From Eubacterium sp. (GTDB lineage Bacteria > Bacillota > Clostridia > Lachnospirales > Lachnospiraceae): DNA of 64,000 nucleotides. Shown here in pieces: positions 19,929 through 31,410 of the stretch. The notes below the pieces were generated by a model. The model saw only the letters and a list, made by a program, of their open reading frames with translations, had not been told where the DNA came from and made no database searches. A program made the position numbers and the translations under genes. Position 1 is the stretch's first letter. Each line of letters opens with the position of its first letter. The stretch spans positions 104,779 to 168,778 of the forward strand of contig JAILOU010000039.1 of the NCBI GenBank assembly GCA_024690665.1, in the 5' to 3' direction.

Positions 19929-20350
19929 GTAGGAGAAGGAAGATTATACGCCAGGTATTAAAAAATACAGGAGTAACGAGAATCGTTCTTGTGTTTTTGG
20001 CGGTGTTTTTTATCATTGCATTTTTGATTTTTTTATTAGAAGATGATATGCAAACTTACGCAGATTCATTGTGGTTTTGTTTTTCCGTAGTGACCACAAT
20101 CGGGCTCGGAGATTTTGTCGCGGATACGGGAATTGGACGTGTGCTGACAGTGATTTTATCAGTATATTCGATTGGAATCATTGCACTTGTAACTGCGGTC
20201 ATTACGAATTACTACATTGAGGCGAGCCGGTTGAAGCGTAATGAAAGCGTCGCAGAGTTTATTGACGATCTGCAGCATCTAGAAGAACTTTCCAAGGAGG
20301 AACTTAGAGCAATCTCTCAAAAAGTTAAAAATTGGGATAAAAAAAGATAG
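19925..20350 (+). CDS. Two-TM potassium channel family protein
   Basis: Pore loop SLWFCFSVVTTIGLGDFVADTGIGR between two TM helices. Confidence 0.9.
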   Translation: MSRRRKIIRQVLKNTGVTRIVLVFLAVFFIIAFLIFLLEDDMQTYADSLWFCFSVVTTIGLGDFVADTGIGRVLTVILSVYSIGIIALVTAVITNYYIEASRLKRNESVAEFIDDLQHLEELSKEELRAISQKVKNWDKKR

Positions 20351-20432
20351 AAATGTAGTGTTTTGTGATGTATCGTTGAGAATTGTTTTGTGTTGTGGTA
20401 GATTAGAACAAGAACATATTGGGAGGTAACAC

Positions 20433-21704
20433 ATGAGGGATCATTCAAAACATATTCAGGTGAACAAACAAGAGGCAGTGGACATAATTACCGCACACTG
20501 CACATTTACACCACAGGCAGAAGAAGTGCCGGTGGAAGACGCAATTGGACGGGTACTTGCAAGTGATGTGTGCGCAAATTGGGACAGCCCTAACACCCTG
20601 ACTTGCAGGATGGATTCGGTTGCGGTTCACTGGGCAGATTTTGCACAGGGAATGCCGGATACTTCTGATTGGGAACGAGGAAAACAGTGGGAATTTGCCA
20701 ATACCGGAGTTGGAATGCCACAGGGGTTTGATACGGCAATTGTGGTCGAACATGTCATTTTTTCGGAAGATGATACGAAGGTTGCATTTGATGCGATGCC
20801 GTCCGGTCAGTATGCAGGAACTTCGCAGCCGGGAAGCAAGATGAAAGCCGGCGATCTTCTTGTTCCAAAAGGAACGGTAATTACACCGCTGCTTGCAGCA
20901 CATATCGTAAGTGGTAATGTGACAAGCGTAAGCGTCGTGAAAAAGCCAATGGTATTATTTATGCCTACCGGTAATGAACTGGTGCATCCGGGACGCGAGA
21001 TTCCAAAGGGAAAGAATATCGAAAGTAATTCGTATATGATTGCGGCAAAGATTCGTGAATGGGGCGGAGAGCCAATCGTATCGGAGATTGTACCGGATTC
21101 AAAAGAAGCGCTTAAGGAAGCTCTTCACAGTGCGGCAGCCAAAGCAGATATTATTGTATTAAATGCCGGATCATCAAAAGGAAATGACGACTGGGGTATT
21201 GAGATGCTTGAAGAGGAAGGAACCATCTATTATCATCAGACCAATCACGGACCGGGACATCACAGTTCGTTTGGAGTGCTGGATGAAACACCGGTTGTGG
21301 GAATCTCAGGACCGCCGGGAGGAGCTGCATTTACAACGGATTATTATCTGTATCCGGCTATGATGGTATATTATGGCATGGAGCCAATGCTTCGTAAGAT
21401 TACAGTGCGACTGGCAGAAGAGATTGCCGGTGGCAAGATGCATAAGAAGCCGGATGGCCACAGGCCTAAGGCTAAGGGCGAAGATAGGCCGATGGAAGGC
21501 GGAGAGTTTTATTCCGTAAAGCAGCTGATTTTAAAGCAGGGTAAGGATGGTGTAATGGAAGCCTATCCAACCAGGAGTATGCGTCCAGGTCCACTGGAAG
21601 CAGAAGGCGCAGATGCGTATTATCTGATGCCGACCTGGGAAGGAAAAAAGCCGCTAAAAGCCGGAGATATGATAGAAGTAGAACTTAGACCGAAGTGGAG
21701 CTAA
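20433..21704 (+). CDS. Divergent MoeA-like molybdopterin-binding protein
   Basis: VEDAIGRVLASDVCANWDSP, FMPTGNELVHPGREIPKGKNIESNSYMIAAKIREWGGEP, GPPGGAAFTTDYYLYP. Confidence 0.85.
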   Translation: MRDHSKHIQVNKQEAVDIITAHCTFTPQAEEVPVEDAIGRVLASDVCANWDSPNTLTCRMDSVAVHWADFAQGMPDTSDWERGKQWEFANTGVGMPQGFDTAIVVEHVIFSEDDTKVAFDAMPSGQYAGTSQPGSKMKAGDLLVPKGTVITPLLAAHIVSGNVTSVSVVKKPMVLFMPTGNELVHPGREIPKGKNIESNSYMIAAKIREWGGEPIVSEIVPDSKEALKEALHSAAAKADIIVLNAGSSKGNDDWGIEMLEEEGTIYYHQTNHGPGHHSSFGVLDETPVVGISGPPGGAAFTTDYYLYPAMMVYYGMEPMLRKITVRLAEEIAGGKMHKKPDGHRPKAKGEDRPMEGGEFYSVKQLILKQGKDGVMEAYPTRSMRPGPLEAEGADAYYLMPTWEGKKPLKAGDMIEVELRPKWS

Positions 21705-21710
21705 GAGGTG

Positions 21711-21747
21711 AAAAAAGTCGCAGGGTATGATTGCCCGGCGACTTTTT
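21711..21747 (+). terminator. Intrinsic terminator
   Basis: AAAAAGTCGC...GCGACTTTTT. Confidence 0.8.
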
Positions 21748-21833
21748 GTGCATCTGTGAAAATACACTATGGAAGGCATTGGTTATGGTATAATCGTATG
21801 TGGAAAAATAATAGATAATGGAGAACTGATTTT

Positions 21834-24800
21834 ATGCCACAAAGAACTGATATTAAGAAGATACTGATTATTGGCTCGGGACCGATTGTCATTGGCCAGG
21901 CGTGTGAATTTGACTATTCCGGAACCCAGGCTTGTAAGGCACTTAGAAGTCTCGGATATGAGATTGTACTTGTGAACTCAAATCCGGCAACGATTATGAC
22001 TGATCCGGAGATGGCGGACATTACCTATATTGAGCCGCTGAATGTAAGACGTGTAGAGCAGATTATTGCCAAGGAACGTCCGGATGCACTTCTTCCGAAT
22101 CTGGGAGGACAGTCAGGACTGAATCTGTGTGCGGAATTATACAAGGAAGGTGTACTTGATAAGTACAATGTGAAGGTCATTGGTGTTCAGGTGGATGCCA
22201 TTGAACGAGGAGAAGACCGTATTGAATTCAAGGAGACCATGAATAAGCTTGGTGTTGAGATGGCGCGAAGCGAAGTCGCATACAGCGTAGAGGAAGCACT
22301 GAAGATTGCAGAGGAACTTGGATATCCGGTCGTGCTTCGTCCGGCCTATACCATGGGCGGTGCAGGCGGCGGTCTTGTCTACAACAAAGAAGAACTTAAG
22401 ACTGTCTGCTCAAGAGGTCTGCAGGCGAGCTTAATCGGACAGGTGCTTGTAGAAGAGTCCATTCTTGGATGGGAAGAGTTGGAACTTGAGGTTGTGCGTG
22501 ATAAGGACAACAACATGATTACCATATGCTTTATTGAAAATGTTGACCCGGTTGGAATGCATACCGGAGATTCATTTTGTACGGCGCCGTTCCTTACAAT
22601 TGATGATGAGCTTGCGCAAGAACTGCAAAGACAGGCCTATAAGATTGTCGAGCATATCGGCGTAATCGGAGGAACTAATGTACAGTTTGCGCATGACCCG
22701 GTATCCGGCCGCGTAGTGGTAATTGAAATTAATCCAAGAACGTCGCGTTCTTCAGCACTTGCATCTAAGGCAACCGGATTTCCAATTGCACTTGTATCGG
22801 CGAAACTGGCAACCGGTCTGACACTGGCAGAACTGCCATGCGGAAAGTATGGAACACTTGATAAGTATGTTCCGGACGGCGACTATGTTGTAGTGAAATT
22901 TGCTAGGTGGGCATTTGAGAAATTCAAAGGTGTAGAAGATAAACTTGGTACGCAGATGAGAGCTGTAGGCGAAGTCATGAGTATCGGTAAGAATTATAAG
23001 GAAGCGTTCCAAAAGGCAATTCGATCTCTTGAAAAAGACAGATTTGGTCTTGGATTTGTAAAGAATTTTAACGAGATGACAAAAGCGGATTTGTTAAAAG
23101 CGCTTGTTACGCCGTCGAGTGAGCGACATTTCCAGATGTATGAGGCACTGAGAAAAGGCGCAACAGTTGATGAAATCTTCGAGATTACCAAAGTAAAGAA
23201 GTATTTTATTCAGCAGATGAAAGAACTGGTGGACGAAGAAGAAGAGCTCCTTAAATACAAGGGTGAAGTACCGGCAGATGAAGTGCTCGTTCAGGCAAAG
23301 AAAGACGGATTCTCAGATAAATATCTCGCGCAGATCTTGGAGATTTCCGAAGACGAGATTCGCAATAAGAGAGAAGCGCTTGGCGTAAGCGAAACCTGGG
23401 ACGGTGTTCATGTAAGTGGTACACCGGACAGTTCTTACTTCTATTCCACTTATAATGCTCCGGACAACAATCCGGTACAGTCAGGAAAGCCTAAGGTTAT
23501 GATTTTAGGTGGAGGTCCTAATAGAATCGGACAGGGTATTGAATTTGACTATTGCTGTGTACATGCAGCGCAGTCGCTAAAGAAACTCGGCTTTGAGACG
23601 ATTATCGTAAACTGTAATCCGGAGACGGTTTCAACGGATTATGATACTTCAGATAAATTATATTTTGAACCTTTAACATTAGAGGATGTTCTTAGTATCT
23701 ATAAGAAGGAACAGCCGGTAGGTGTGATTGCACAGTTTGGTGGACAGACACCGCTTAACCTGGCAGAAAGCTTAAAGGCGAACGGCGTGAAGATCTTAGG
23801 AACAACGCCGGAAGTTATTGCGCTTGCAGAAGACAGAGACTTATTTAGAGCCATGATGGATAAGCTTGAGATTCCGATGCCGGAAGCCGGAATGGCAACA
23901 ACGGTGGAAGAAGCACTTGAGACGGCTCATAAAATCGGTTATCCCGTTATGGTTCGTCCGTCCTTCGTTCTGGGTGGACGAGGCATGGAAGTCGTTTATG
24001 ATGATGAGAGCTTAAGAGACTATATGGCTGCAGCCATCGGGGTAACACCGGATCGTCCAATCTTGATTGACCGGTTCTTAAATCATGCGATGGAATGCGA
24101 AGCGGATGCCATCTCTGATGGAACGACGGCTTATGTACCGGCGGTTATGGAGCATATTGAACTTGCGGGAATTCATTCCGGCGACTCTGCATGTATCATT
24201 CCGTCCAAGCATATTTCTGAGAAGAATCTTGAGACGATTAAGGAATATACGAGAAAGATTGCAGAAGAGATGCATGTTGTCGGGCTTATGAATATGCAGT
24301 ATGCAATTGAGAATGATAAGGTCTATGTGATAGAAGCGAATCCAAGAGCGTCTCGTACAGTGCCGCTTGTATCGAAGGTATGCGGCATCAGTATGGTTCC
24401 GCTTGCGGTAGATATTGTGACCTCCGAGCTGACCGGAAGACCTTCACCGGTAGCCGGTTTGGGAGAACGAAAGATTCCATATTATGGAGTGAAAGAAGCG
24501 GTATTTCCATTTAACATGTTCCCGGAGGTAGACCCAATCTTAGGACCGGAGATGCGTTCTACGGGAGAAGTGCTAGGCATGTCAATGTCCAATGGAGAAG
24601 CATACTTTAAGGCACAGGAAGGTGCCAAGGCGGAACTTCCGCTTGAAGGCGTGGCATTAATCTCCGTGAATAAAAAAGACAAGCCGGAGGCTCCGGAAGT
24701 TGCGAGAATGCTCTACGAGGCAGGATTTAAAATTCTTGCAACCGGTGAAACCTGTGATCTGATTCAAAAAGAAGGAATTCCTGCCGAGAAGGTGAAAAAA

Positions 24801-25052
24801 CTTTACGAGGGAAGACCAAACATTATGGATATGATTACCAATGGTGAGATTGACTTTATTGTCAATACACCAAGCGGAAAAGATGCAGTTCATGATGACA
24901 GTTATCTTCGTAAGACTGCAATTAAGGCACGCGTTCCTTATATAACAACCATTACCGGGGCGAAAGCAGCAGCGGAAGGCATTAAATATGTAAAGGAACA
25001 TGGAGATGATGATATCCAATCACTTCAGGAATGGCATGCGATGATTAAGTAA
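21834..25052 (+). CDS. carB: Carbamoyl-phosphate synthase large subunit
   Basis: 1072 aa. KKILIIGSGPIVIGQACEFDYSGTQACKALR, duplicated ATP-grasp halves, second half PKVMILGGGPNRIGQGIEFDYCCVHA. Confidence 0.98.
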   Translation: MPQRTDIKKILIIGSGPIVIGQACEFDYSGTQACKALRSLGYEIVLVNSNPATIMTDPEMADITYIEPLNVRRVEQIIAKERPDALLPNLGGQSGLNLCAELYKEGVLDKYNVKVIGVQVDAIERGEDRIEFKETMNKLGVEMARSEVAYSVEEALKIAEELGYPVVLRPAYTMGGAGGGLVYNKEELKTVCSRGLQASLIGQVLVEESILGWEELELEVVRDKDNNMITICFIENVDPVGMHTGDSFCTAPFLTIDDELAQELQRQAYKIVEHIGVIGGTNVQFAHDPVSGRVVVIEINPRTSRSSALASKATGFPIALVSAKLATGLTLAELPCGKYGTLDKYVPDGDYVVVKFARWAFEKFKGVEDKLGTQMRAVGEVMSIGKNYKEAFQKAIRSLEKDRFGLGFVKNFNEMTKADLLKALVTPSSERHFQMYEALRKGATVDEIFEITKVKKYFIQQMKELVDEEEELLKYKGEVPADEVLVQAKKDGFSDKYLAQILEISEDEIRNKREALGVSETWDGVHVSGTPDSSYFYSTYNAPDNNPVQSGKPKVMILGGGPNRIGQGIEFDYCCVHAAQSLKKLGFETIIVNCNPETVSTDYDTSDKLYFEPLTLEDVLSIYKKEQPVGVIAQFGGQTPLNLAESLKANGVKILGTTPEVIALAEDRDLFRAMMDKLEIPMPEAGMATTVEEALETAHKIGYPVMVRPSFVLGGRGMEVVYDDESLRDYMAAAIGVTPDRPILIDRFLNHAMECEADAISDGTTAYVPAVMEHIELAGIHSGDSACIIPSKHISEKNLETIKEYTRKIAEEMHVVGLMNMQYAIENDKVYVIEANPRASRTVPLVSKVCGISMVPLAVDIVTSELTGRPSPVAGLGERKIPYYGVKEAVFPFNMFPEVDPILGPEMRSTGEVLGMSMSNGEAYFKAQEGAKAELPLEGVALISVNKKDKPEAPEVARMLYEAGFKILATGETCDLIQKEGIPAEKVKKLYEGRPNIMDMITNGEIDFIVNTPSGKDAVHDDSYLRKTAIKARVPYITTITGAKAAAEGIKYVKEHGDDDIQSLQEWHAMIK

Positions 25053-25084
25053 AGAGTACTTCTAAGGAATTTATAGATTCTTTA

Positions 25085-25113
25085 TTGACATTGTATCTAA
25101 TTCAGTTTAAGAT
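25085..25113 (+). promoter_or_regulatory. Sigma-A-type promoter for pyrG leader
   Basis: TTGACA (25085-25090), 17-bp spacer, TAAGAT (25108-25113). Confidence 0.75.
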
Positions 25114-25117
25114 AGTT

Positions 25118-25164
25118 AAAGCGACAAAGGAGTCGAAGTTTACGGCCGTTTTGTCGCTTTTTTT
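25118..25164 (+). terminator. Terminator-like hairpin A in pyrG leader
   Basis: AAAGCGACAAA...TTTTGTCGCTTTTTTT, starting at or near the predicted TSS. Confidence 0.65.
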
Positions 25165-25195
25165 ATGCAAAATGATTTTTTGTGTTGGCGATGGA

Positions 25196-25230
25196 GTCAA
25201 TCGGCAGTGAGCTGATTGGCTTTTTTTTTT
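25196..25230 (+). terminator. Terminator-like hairpin B in pyrG leader
   Basis: GTCAATCGGCagtgaGCTGATTGGC followed by T10. 10-bp stem ending 20 nt before the pyrG ATG. Confidence 0.8.
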
Positions 25231-25250
25231 ATTACTGGAAGGGGAAACAG

Positions 25251-26861
25251 ATGGTTAAATATGTATTTATTACAGGCGGTGTTGTATCCGGACTTGGAAA
25301 AGGGATTACAGCAGCGTCGCTAGGAAGATTGTTAAAAGCAAGAGGTTACCATGTAACCATGCAAAAGTTTGATCCGTATATCAATATGGATCCGGGCACG
25401 ATGAATCCGATTCAGCACGGAGAAGTGTTCGTAACAGATGACGGCACGGAAACAGATCTTGACCTTGGACATTATGAAAGATTTATCAATGAAAATCTGA
25501 ATAAGAATTCCAATGTGACAACCGGAAAAGTATATTGGTCTGTTTTGAATAAAGAGCGTCACGGAGACTATGGCGGAGGAACTGTGCAGGTTATTCCGCA
25601 TATTACAAATGAAATTAAAGACAGAATTCACAAAGAGCAGCCTGGCGATCCGGATACGATTTCTATTATTGAAATCGGAGGAACCGTCGGAGATATCGAA
25701 AGTCAGCCGTTTTTGGAGTCAATCAGACAGTTTCAGGCAGAAGTGGGACGGGAAAATGCAATCCTGGTTCACGTAACCCTGATTCCGTATCTGAAGGCAT
25801 CCGGAGAGATGAAGACAAAACCGACACAGATGAGTGTTAAGAGCCTTCAAAGTATGGGAATCTGGCCGGACATCCTGGTGTGTCGTTCCGATTATCCGGT
25901 GGACGATCATATGCGGGAGAAGATTGCTCTGTTTTGTAATGTCAAAAAAGAACATATCTTACAAAACTTAGATGCAAAATCCTTATATGAAGTGCCACTT
26001 ATGATGGAGAAAGAACATCTTGCACAAGCGGTATGTGAATGTCTGAAGATTGACTGCCCGACACCGGATCTTGAAGAGTGGACCAAGATGGTAGAGGTCT
26101 TCCAAAATCCGACAAGCAGTGTGGAAATTGGTTTAGTTGGAAAGTATGTAGAACTTCACGATGCATATCTTAGTGTTGCTGAGGCACTTAGTCACGGAGG
26201 TATTGCGAACCATGCATCCGTGGAAATCAGATGGATTGATTCAGAGGAGCTGACTCCGGATAATCTAGAAGAATATCTGCATGATGTTGATGGGATATTA
26301 GTACCGGGCGGTTTTGGAATCCGCGGTATTGAAGGAAAGATTCTGGCGGCAGAGTATGCCCGCAAAAACAAGGTGCCATACCTTGGAATCTGTCTGGGAA
26401 TGCAGCTTGCGATTATTGAATTTGCAAGAAATGTATGCGGACTTAAGGACGCATCGAGCATTGAATTTGATGAAGATACTAAGCATCCTTTGATTAATCT
26501 GCTTCCGGGTCAGGAAGAAATTGAGGATATTGGAGGAACCTTAAGACTTGGAGCTTATCCTTGTAAACTTAAGGAAGGAACCCTGATTCGATCCCTATAC
26601 GGTCAGGAAGATATCTCTGAAAGACATCGTCACAGATATGAAGTTAACAATGATTACAGAGAGATTCTTGAAAAGAACGGAATGGTACTTGCAGGATTGT
26701 CACCGGACAACCGTATCGTTGAGATGATTGAACTAAAAGATCATCCTTATTACGTCGGAATCCAGGCACATCCGGAATTTAAATCAAGACCGGATGCACC
26801 ACATCCATTATTTGCAGGGCTTATAAATGCTGCTCTTGACAGGAAGGAGAAACAGGTATGA
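25251..26861 (+). CDS. pyrG: CTP synthase
   Basis: [29 protein letters not shown]; glutaminase [21 protein letters not shown]. Confidence 0.98.
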   Translation: MVKYVFITGGVVSGLGKGITAASLGRLLKARGYHVTMQKFDPYINMDPGTMNPIQHGEVFVTDDGTETDLDLGHYERFINENLNKNSNVTTGKVYWSVLNKERHGDYGGGTVQVIPHITNEIKDRIHKEQPGDPDTISIIEIGGTVGDIESQPFLESIRQFQAEVGRENAILVHVTLIPYLKASGEMKTKPTQMSVKSLQSMGIWPDILVCRSDYPVDDHMREKIALFCNVKKEHILQNLDAKSLYEVPLMMEKEHLAQAVCECLKIDCPTPDLEEWTKMVEVFQNPTSSVEIGLVGKYVELHDAYLSVAEALSHGGIANHASVEIRWIDSEELTPDNLEEYLHDVDGILVPGGFGIRGIEGKILAAEYARKNKVPYLGICLGMQLAIIEFARNVCGLKDASSIEFDEDTKHPLINLLPGQEEIEDIGGTLRLGAYPCKLKEGTLIRSLYGQEDISERHRHRYEVNNDYREILEKNGMVLAGLSPDNRIVEMIELKDHPYYVGIQAHPEFKSRPDAPHPLFAGLINAALDRKEKQV

Positions 26862-29800
26862 ACCAACAGATAAATAATACGTTATATGACCAAAGCTTTG
26901 AACATGATAACTGCGGAATCGGAGCAGTTACGAATATATACGGTAAGAAAAGTCACGGTGTTGTTGCAGATGCGCTCAGTATCGTAGAAAACTTAGAACA
27001 TAGAGCCGGTAAAGATGCAGAAGGAAAGACCGGAGATGGTGTCGGAATCTTAACACAGATTCCGCACAAATTTTTTCAGAAAGTCTGTTCAAAAGAAGGC
27101 ATTGAAATCGGTGAGGAGAGAGAGTATGGCGTAGGTATGTTCTTCTTTCCACAAAATGAAATGAAACGTCGTCAGGCAATGAAGATGTTTGAAATCATCG
27201 TGCGAAAAGAAAACTTAGAGTTTTTAGGCTGGAGAAAGGTTACCACCTACGAACATGTACTTGGACCAAAGGCGCTTGAAAGTTGCCCGTTTATCTACCA
27301 GGCATTTATTAAACGCCCGGCAGATGTGAAGACGGATCTTGACTTCGACAGACGCTTATATATTGTGCGACGTGTATTTGAGCAAAGTAATGAAAGTACG
27401 TATGTACCGTCTTTATCATCCAGAACTATTGTCTATAAGGGTATGTTTCTGGTAAGTCAGCTTCGCACGTTCTTTGCCGACCTGCAGGATGAAGACTATG
27501 TTTCAGCAATTGCACTTGTGCATTCCAGATTCTCAACGAATACACAGCCAAGCTGGCTTCGTGCACATCCAAACAGATTCATCGTTCATAATGGTGAAAT
27601 TAATACGATTAAGGGTAATGTGGATAAGATGTGTGCAAGAGAAGAGACACTTGAGATGAGTATCTTCTCAGATGAAGATCTGTCCAAGGTGCTTCCGATT
27701 ATTTCAGCGGAAGGTTCCGACTCTGCCATGCTTGATAACGCACTTGAATTCATGATTATGGGCGGAATGGATCCTGCACTTGCAGCGATGATTCTGATTC
27801 CGGAACCATGGGAGAACAACGATACCATCTCACAGGAAGAAAGAGATTTCTACCAGTATTATGCTACCATGATGGAGCCATGGGACGGACCTGCAGCGAT
27901 TATGTTTTCTGATGGTGATGTTATGGGAGCCATCCTTGACAGAAACGGACTTCGTCCATCGAGATATTATCTGATGGATGACGGAAGACTGATTTTATCT
28001 TCAGAAGTCGGAGTACTGGATTTAGATGAGCGTCATATTCTTCGTAAGGAAAGACTGCATCCGGGTAAGATGCTTTTGGTCGATACCAAGCAAGGTAAGA
28101 TTATCGACGATTCTGAATTAAAGGATCGTTATGCGAGAAGCAATCCATACGGTGAGTGGTTAGATGCCAATTTGTATACCTTAAAAGATCTGAAACTGCC
28201 GAACGAGCAGGTTGTTTCATTTTCAAAAGAGGAATTACAAAGACTGGAAAAGGCATTTGGCTATACCTATGAAGATTACAGAGACCAGATCTGTAAGATG
28301 GCATTAAACGGAAGTGAAAGTATCGGCGCAATGGGTGTGGATACACCGCTTGCCGTTCTTTCCAAAGAAAATCAGCCACTGTTTTACTATTTTAAACAGT
28401 TATTTGCACAGGTAACCAATCCGCCAATTGATGCAGTCAGAGAGAAGATTGTAACGGCTACAACGGTTTATGTTGGTAAAAATGGTAATCTGCTTGCAGA
28501 AAAGCCGGAGAACTGTCATGTGCTTAAGATTCAAAATCCGATTCTTTCAGACCTTGATATGATGAAGATTGCACATCTTGATAAGCCGGGACTTAAGGTT
28601 GAGAAGATATCAATGCTTTATTATAAGAGTACGCCGCTTGACAGAGCAATTGAGCATCTGTTCGTAGAAGTTGACCGTGCTTATAAAAATGGAGCCAATA
28701 TCTTAATATTATCTGACCGCGGCGTTGATGAAAATCATGTACCGATTCCTTCACTTTTATGTGTTGCTGCCGTACATAACTATCTTGTTAAAACGAAAAA
28801 ATGTATGGCAATGTCACTCATTTTAGAGACGGCAGAGCCAAGAGGCGTGCATCATTTTGCAACGCTCTTAGGTTATGGTGCTAGCGCGGTAAATCCATAC
28901 CTGGCACATGCGTCGATTAAACAGCTGATAGAGGAGAAACTGCTTGATAAGGATTACTATGCAGCAGTAACTGATTATGATAAAGCAATTTTATCAGGCA
29001 TTGTTAAGATCGCATCCAAGATGGGGATTTCCACGATTCAGTCTTACCAGGGCAGCCGAATCTTTGAGGCAATCGGAATTGATAAGAGCCTGATTGACAA
29101 ATACTTCCCTGGTACGGTATCCAGAATCGGCGGTATTAAATTAGATGACCTTGCAGCAACGGTAGACAGACAGCATTCAAGAGCATTTGACCCACTTGGA
29201 CTTTCGTCTGATCTGACCATTGCATCTGTGGGACGACATAAGCTTCGCTCTAACGGGGAACTTCATCGTTACAACCCGCAGACCATTCATATGCTCCAGC
29301 TTTCTACCAGAGAAGGCAGCTATGAGAAATTTAAAGAATACACGAAGATGGTGGATGCTGAGCAGTCCGGCTATCTTAGAAGTCTGATGGACTTTAAATA
29401 TCCGGAACAGGGAATCAGTATCGATGAAGTAGAACCGGCATCAGAAATTGTTAAGCGATTTAAGACAGGGGCGATGTCTTATGGTTCTATCTCAGAAGAA
29501 GCGCATGAAACTCTTGCAATTGCCATGAACAGACTTCATGGTAAGAGTAATTCCGGAGAGGGTGGAGAGAGCGATGAGCGTCTTGCCAGTGCCGGAACAA
29601 AGAAGGACAGAAGTTCTGCAATCAAGCAGGTTGCAAGTGGACGATTCGGTGTTACCAGCAAGTATCTGATTAGTGCAAAGGAAATTCAAATTAAGCTGGC
29701 GCAGGGTGCTAAGCCGGGAGAAGGTGGACATCTTCCGGGCAAGAAAGTATATCCTTGGGTTGCCAAGACAAGACATTCAACGCCTGGTGTAAGTCTGATT

Positions 29801-31396
29801 TCACCACCACCTCATCATGATATCTATTCGATTGAGGATTTGGCACAGCTTATTTATGATTTGAAAAATGCCAATAAGGATGCAAGAATTTCTGTAAAAC
29901 TTGTATCAGAAACAGGTGTAGGAACGATTGCTGCCGGTGTTGCCAAAGCAGGTGCCGGATGTATCTTAATCTCCGGTTATGACGGAGGAACAGGTGCAGC
30001 TCCTTTAAGTTCGATTCATAACGCAGGACTTCCATGGGAACTTGGACTTGCAGAAACACATCAGACCTTACTGCAAAATGGACTTCGCGGAAAGGTTACC
30101 ATCGAAACTGACGGTAAGCTGATGAGCGGAAGAGATGTGGCAATTGCTGCAATCCTTGGTGCGGAAGAATTTGGATTTGCAACGGCTCCACTTGTTACAA
30201 TCGGATGTGTTATGATGCGTCTTTGCAACCAGGATACCTGCCCATATGGCGTGGCAACACAAAATCCTGAGCTTCGTAAGAAATTCGCCGGTAAGCCGGA
30301 ATATGTAGAGAACTTCATGCTCTTTGTAGCAGAAGAACTGCGTGAATATATGGCTCGTCTAGGTGTGAAGACGGTAGATGAACTTGTCGGTCGTACAGAC
30401 CTGATCTGCAAAAAAGAGTACACAGATGGTATTGAATCGCAGATTGACCTTAGTAAGATTATCAATCATCAGGCATATGAGCCATGTAACCAGAATGAAA
30501 AATCGTTATATGACTTTGAGCTTTCTACAAAGAAGGATCAGATGCTGATGGATCAGGATAAATCCTTTATGAGTGCTATTAAGAACGGAAAAGAAAAGAC
30601 CGTGGATGTGGAACTTACGAATATCGACAGAGCATTTGGTACGCTAATCGGAGCAGAGATTACAAGAAATCATGCAGAAGGGTTAGACGATGATACCATC
30701 ACGATTAATTGTAAGGGCGCCGGCGGACAGAGCTTTGGAGCATTTATTCCATCCGGTCTTACCTTGAATCTTACCGGAGACAGTAACGATTACTTTGGTA
30801 AGGGATTATCCGGTGGTAAGCTGATCTTAAAGGCACCAAAAGAAGCGGCATATGATGCAGAGAATAATATTATTGTCGGAAACGTTGCATTATACGGAGC
30901 AACCAGCGGAGAAGCTTATATTGCCGGTATGGCAGGTGAACGTTTCTGCGTTCGTAATTCCGGTGTTAAGACGGTCGTTGAAGGTGTCGGCGAGCATGGC
31001 TGCGAATATATGACAGGTGGTCTTGCCGTAATCCTCGGAAAAACCGGGAAAAACTTTGCCGCAGGTATGAGCGGCGGCGTCGCATATGTACTTGATGAAG
31101 ACAATCATCTGTACCGTAACCTGAATAAGGAGATGGTACTTATGGAGAAATTCGAGAATAAGAACGATAAAGACGAACTAAGGACGATGCTCGAAAATCA
31201 TTTGAAATATACGAATTCTACCAAGGCAAAAGAAATCCTGGATGATTTTGATCATTACCTTCCAAAATTCAAGAAAATCATTCCGGCGGATTATAAGAAG
31301 ATGATCCAGATGACTGCTGACTTTATGGAGCAGGGAATGAGCACGGAAAAAGCACAGATTGAGGCCTTTTATGCAAGCCTTGAGAAATACGCGTAA
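26858..31396 (+). CDS. gltB: Glutamate synthase large subunit
   Basis: 1512 aa. N-term HDNCGIGAV (Cys nucleophile), [29 protein letters not shown]-term GXGXG-type beta-helix. Confidence 0.98.
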   Translation: MNQQINNTLYDQSFEHDNCGIGAVTNIYGKKSHGVVADALSIVENLEHRAGKDAEGKTGDGVGILTQIPHKFFQKVCSKEGIEIGEEREYGVGMFFFPQNEMKRRQAMKMFEIIVRKENLEFLGWRKVTTYEHVLGPKALESCPFIYQAFIKRPADVKTDLDFDRRLYIVRRVFEQSNESTYVPSLSSRTIVYKGMFLVSQLRTFFADLQDEDYVSAIALVHSRFSTNTQPSWLRAHPNRFIVHNGEINTIKGNVDKMCAREETLEMSIFSDEDLSKVLPIISAEGSDSAMLDNALEFMIMGGMDPALAAMILIPEPWENNDTISQEERDFYQYYATMMEPWDGPAAIMFSDGDVMGAILDRNGLRPSRYYLMDDGRLILSSEVGVLDLDERHILRKERLHPGKMLLVDTKQGKIIDDSELKDRYARSNPYGEWLDANLYTLKDLKLPNEQVVSFSKEELQRLEKAFGYTYEDYRDQICKMALNGSESIGAMGVDTPLAVLSKENQPLFYYFKQLFAQVTNPPIDAVREKIVTATTVYVGKNGNLLAEKPENCHVLKIQNPILSDLDMMKIAHLDKPGLKVEKISMLYYKSTPLDRAIEHLFVEVDRAYKNGANILILSDRGVDENHVPIPSLLCVAAVHNYLVKTKKCMAMSLILETAEPRGVHHFATLLGYGASAVNPYLAHASIKQLIEEKLLDKDYYAAVTDYDKAILSGIVKIASKMGISTIQSYQGSRIFEAIGIDKSLIDKYFPGTVSRIGGIKLDDLAATVDRQHSRAFDPLGLSSDLTIASVGRHKLRSNGELHRYNPQTIHMLQLSTREGSYEKFKEYTKMVDAEQSGYLRSLMDFKYPEQGISIDEVEPASEIVKRFKTGAMSYGSISEEAHETLAIAMNRLHGKSNSGEGGESDERLASAGTKKDRSSAIKQVASGRFGVTSKYLISAKEIQIKLAQGAKPGEGGHLPGKKVYPWVAKTRHSTPGVSLISPPPHHDIYSIEDLAQLIYDLKNANKDARISVKLVSETGVGTIAAGVAKAGAGCILISGYDGGTGAAPLSSIHNAGLPWELGLAETHQTLLQNGLRGKVTIETDGKLMSGRDVAIAAILGAEEFGFATAPLVTIGCVMMRLCNQDTCPYGVATQNPELRKKFAGKPEYVENFMLFVAEELREYMARLGVKTVDELVGRTDLICKKEYTDGIESQIDLSKIINHQAYEPCNQNEKSLYDFELSTKKDQMLMDQDKSFMSAIKNGKEKTVDVELTNIDRAFGTLIGAEITRNHAEGLDDDTITINCKGAGGQSFGAFIPSGLTLNLTGDSNDYFGKGLSGGKLILKAPKEAAYDAENNIIVGNVALYGATSGEAYIAGMAGERFCVRNSGVKTVVEGVGEHGCEYMTGGLAVILGKTGKNFAAGMSGGVAYVLDEDNHLYRNLNKEMVLMEKFENKNDKDELRTMLENHLKYTNSTKAKEILDDFDHYLPKFKKIIPADYKKMIQMTADFMEQGMSTEKAQIEAFYASLEKYA

Positions 31397-31410
31397 GGGA
31401 GGTAGATAAG

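Noticed and set aside
25118-25250. Glutamine riboswitch (glnA motif) upstream of pyrG/gltB
   Set aside because: Core glnA consensus segments not found; the leader is explained better as tandem terminator hairpins.
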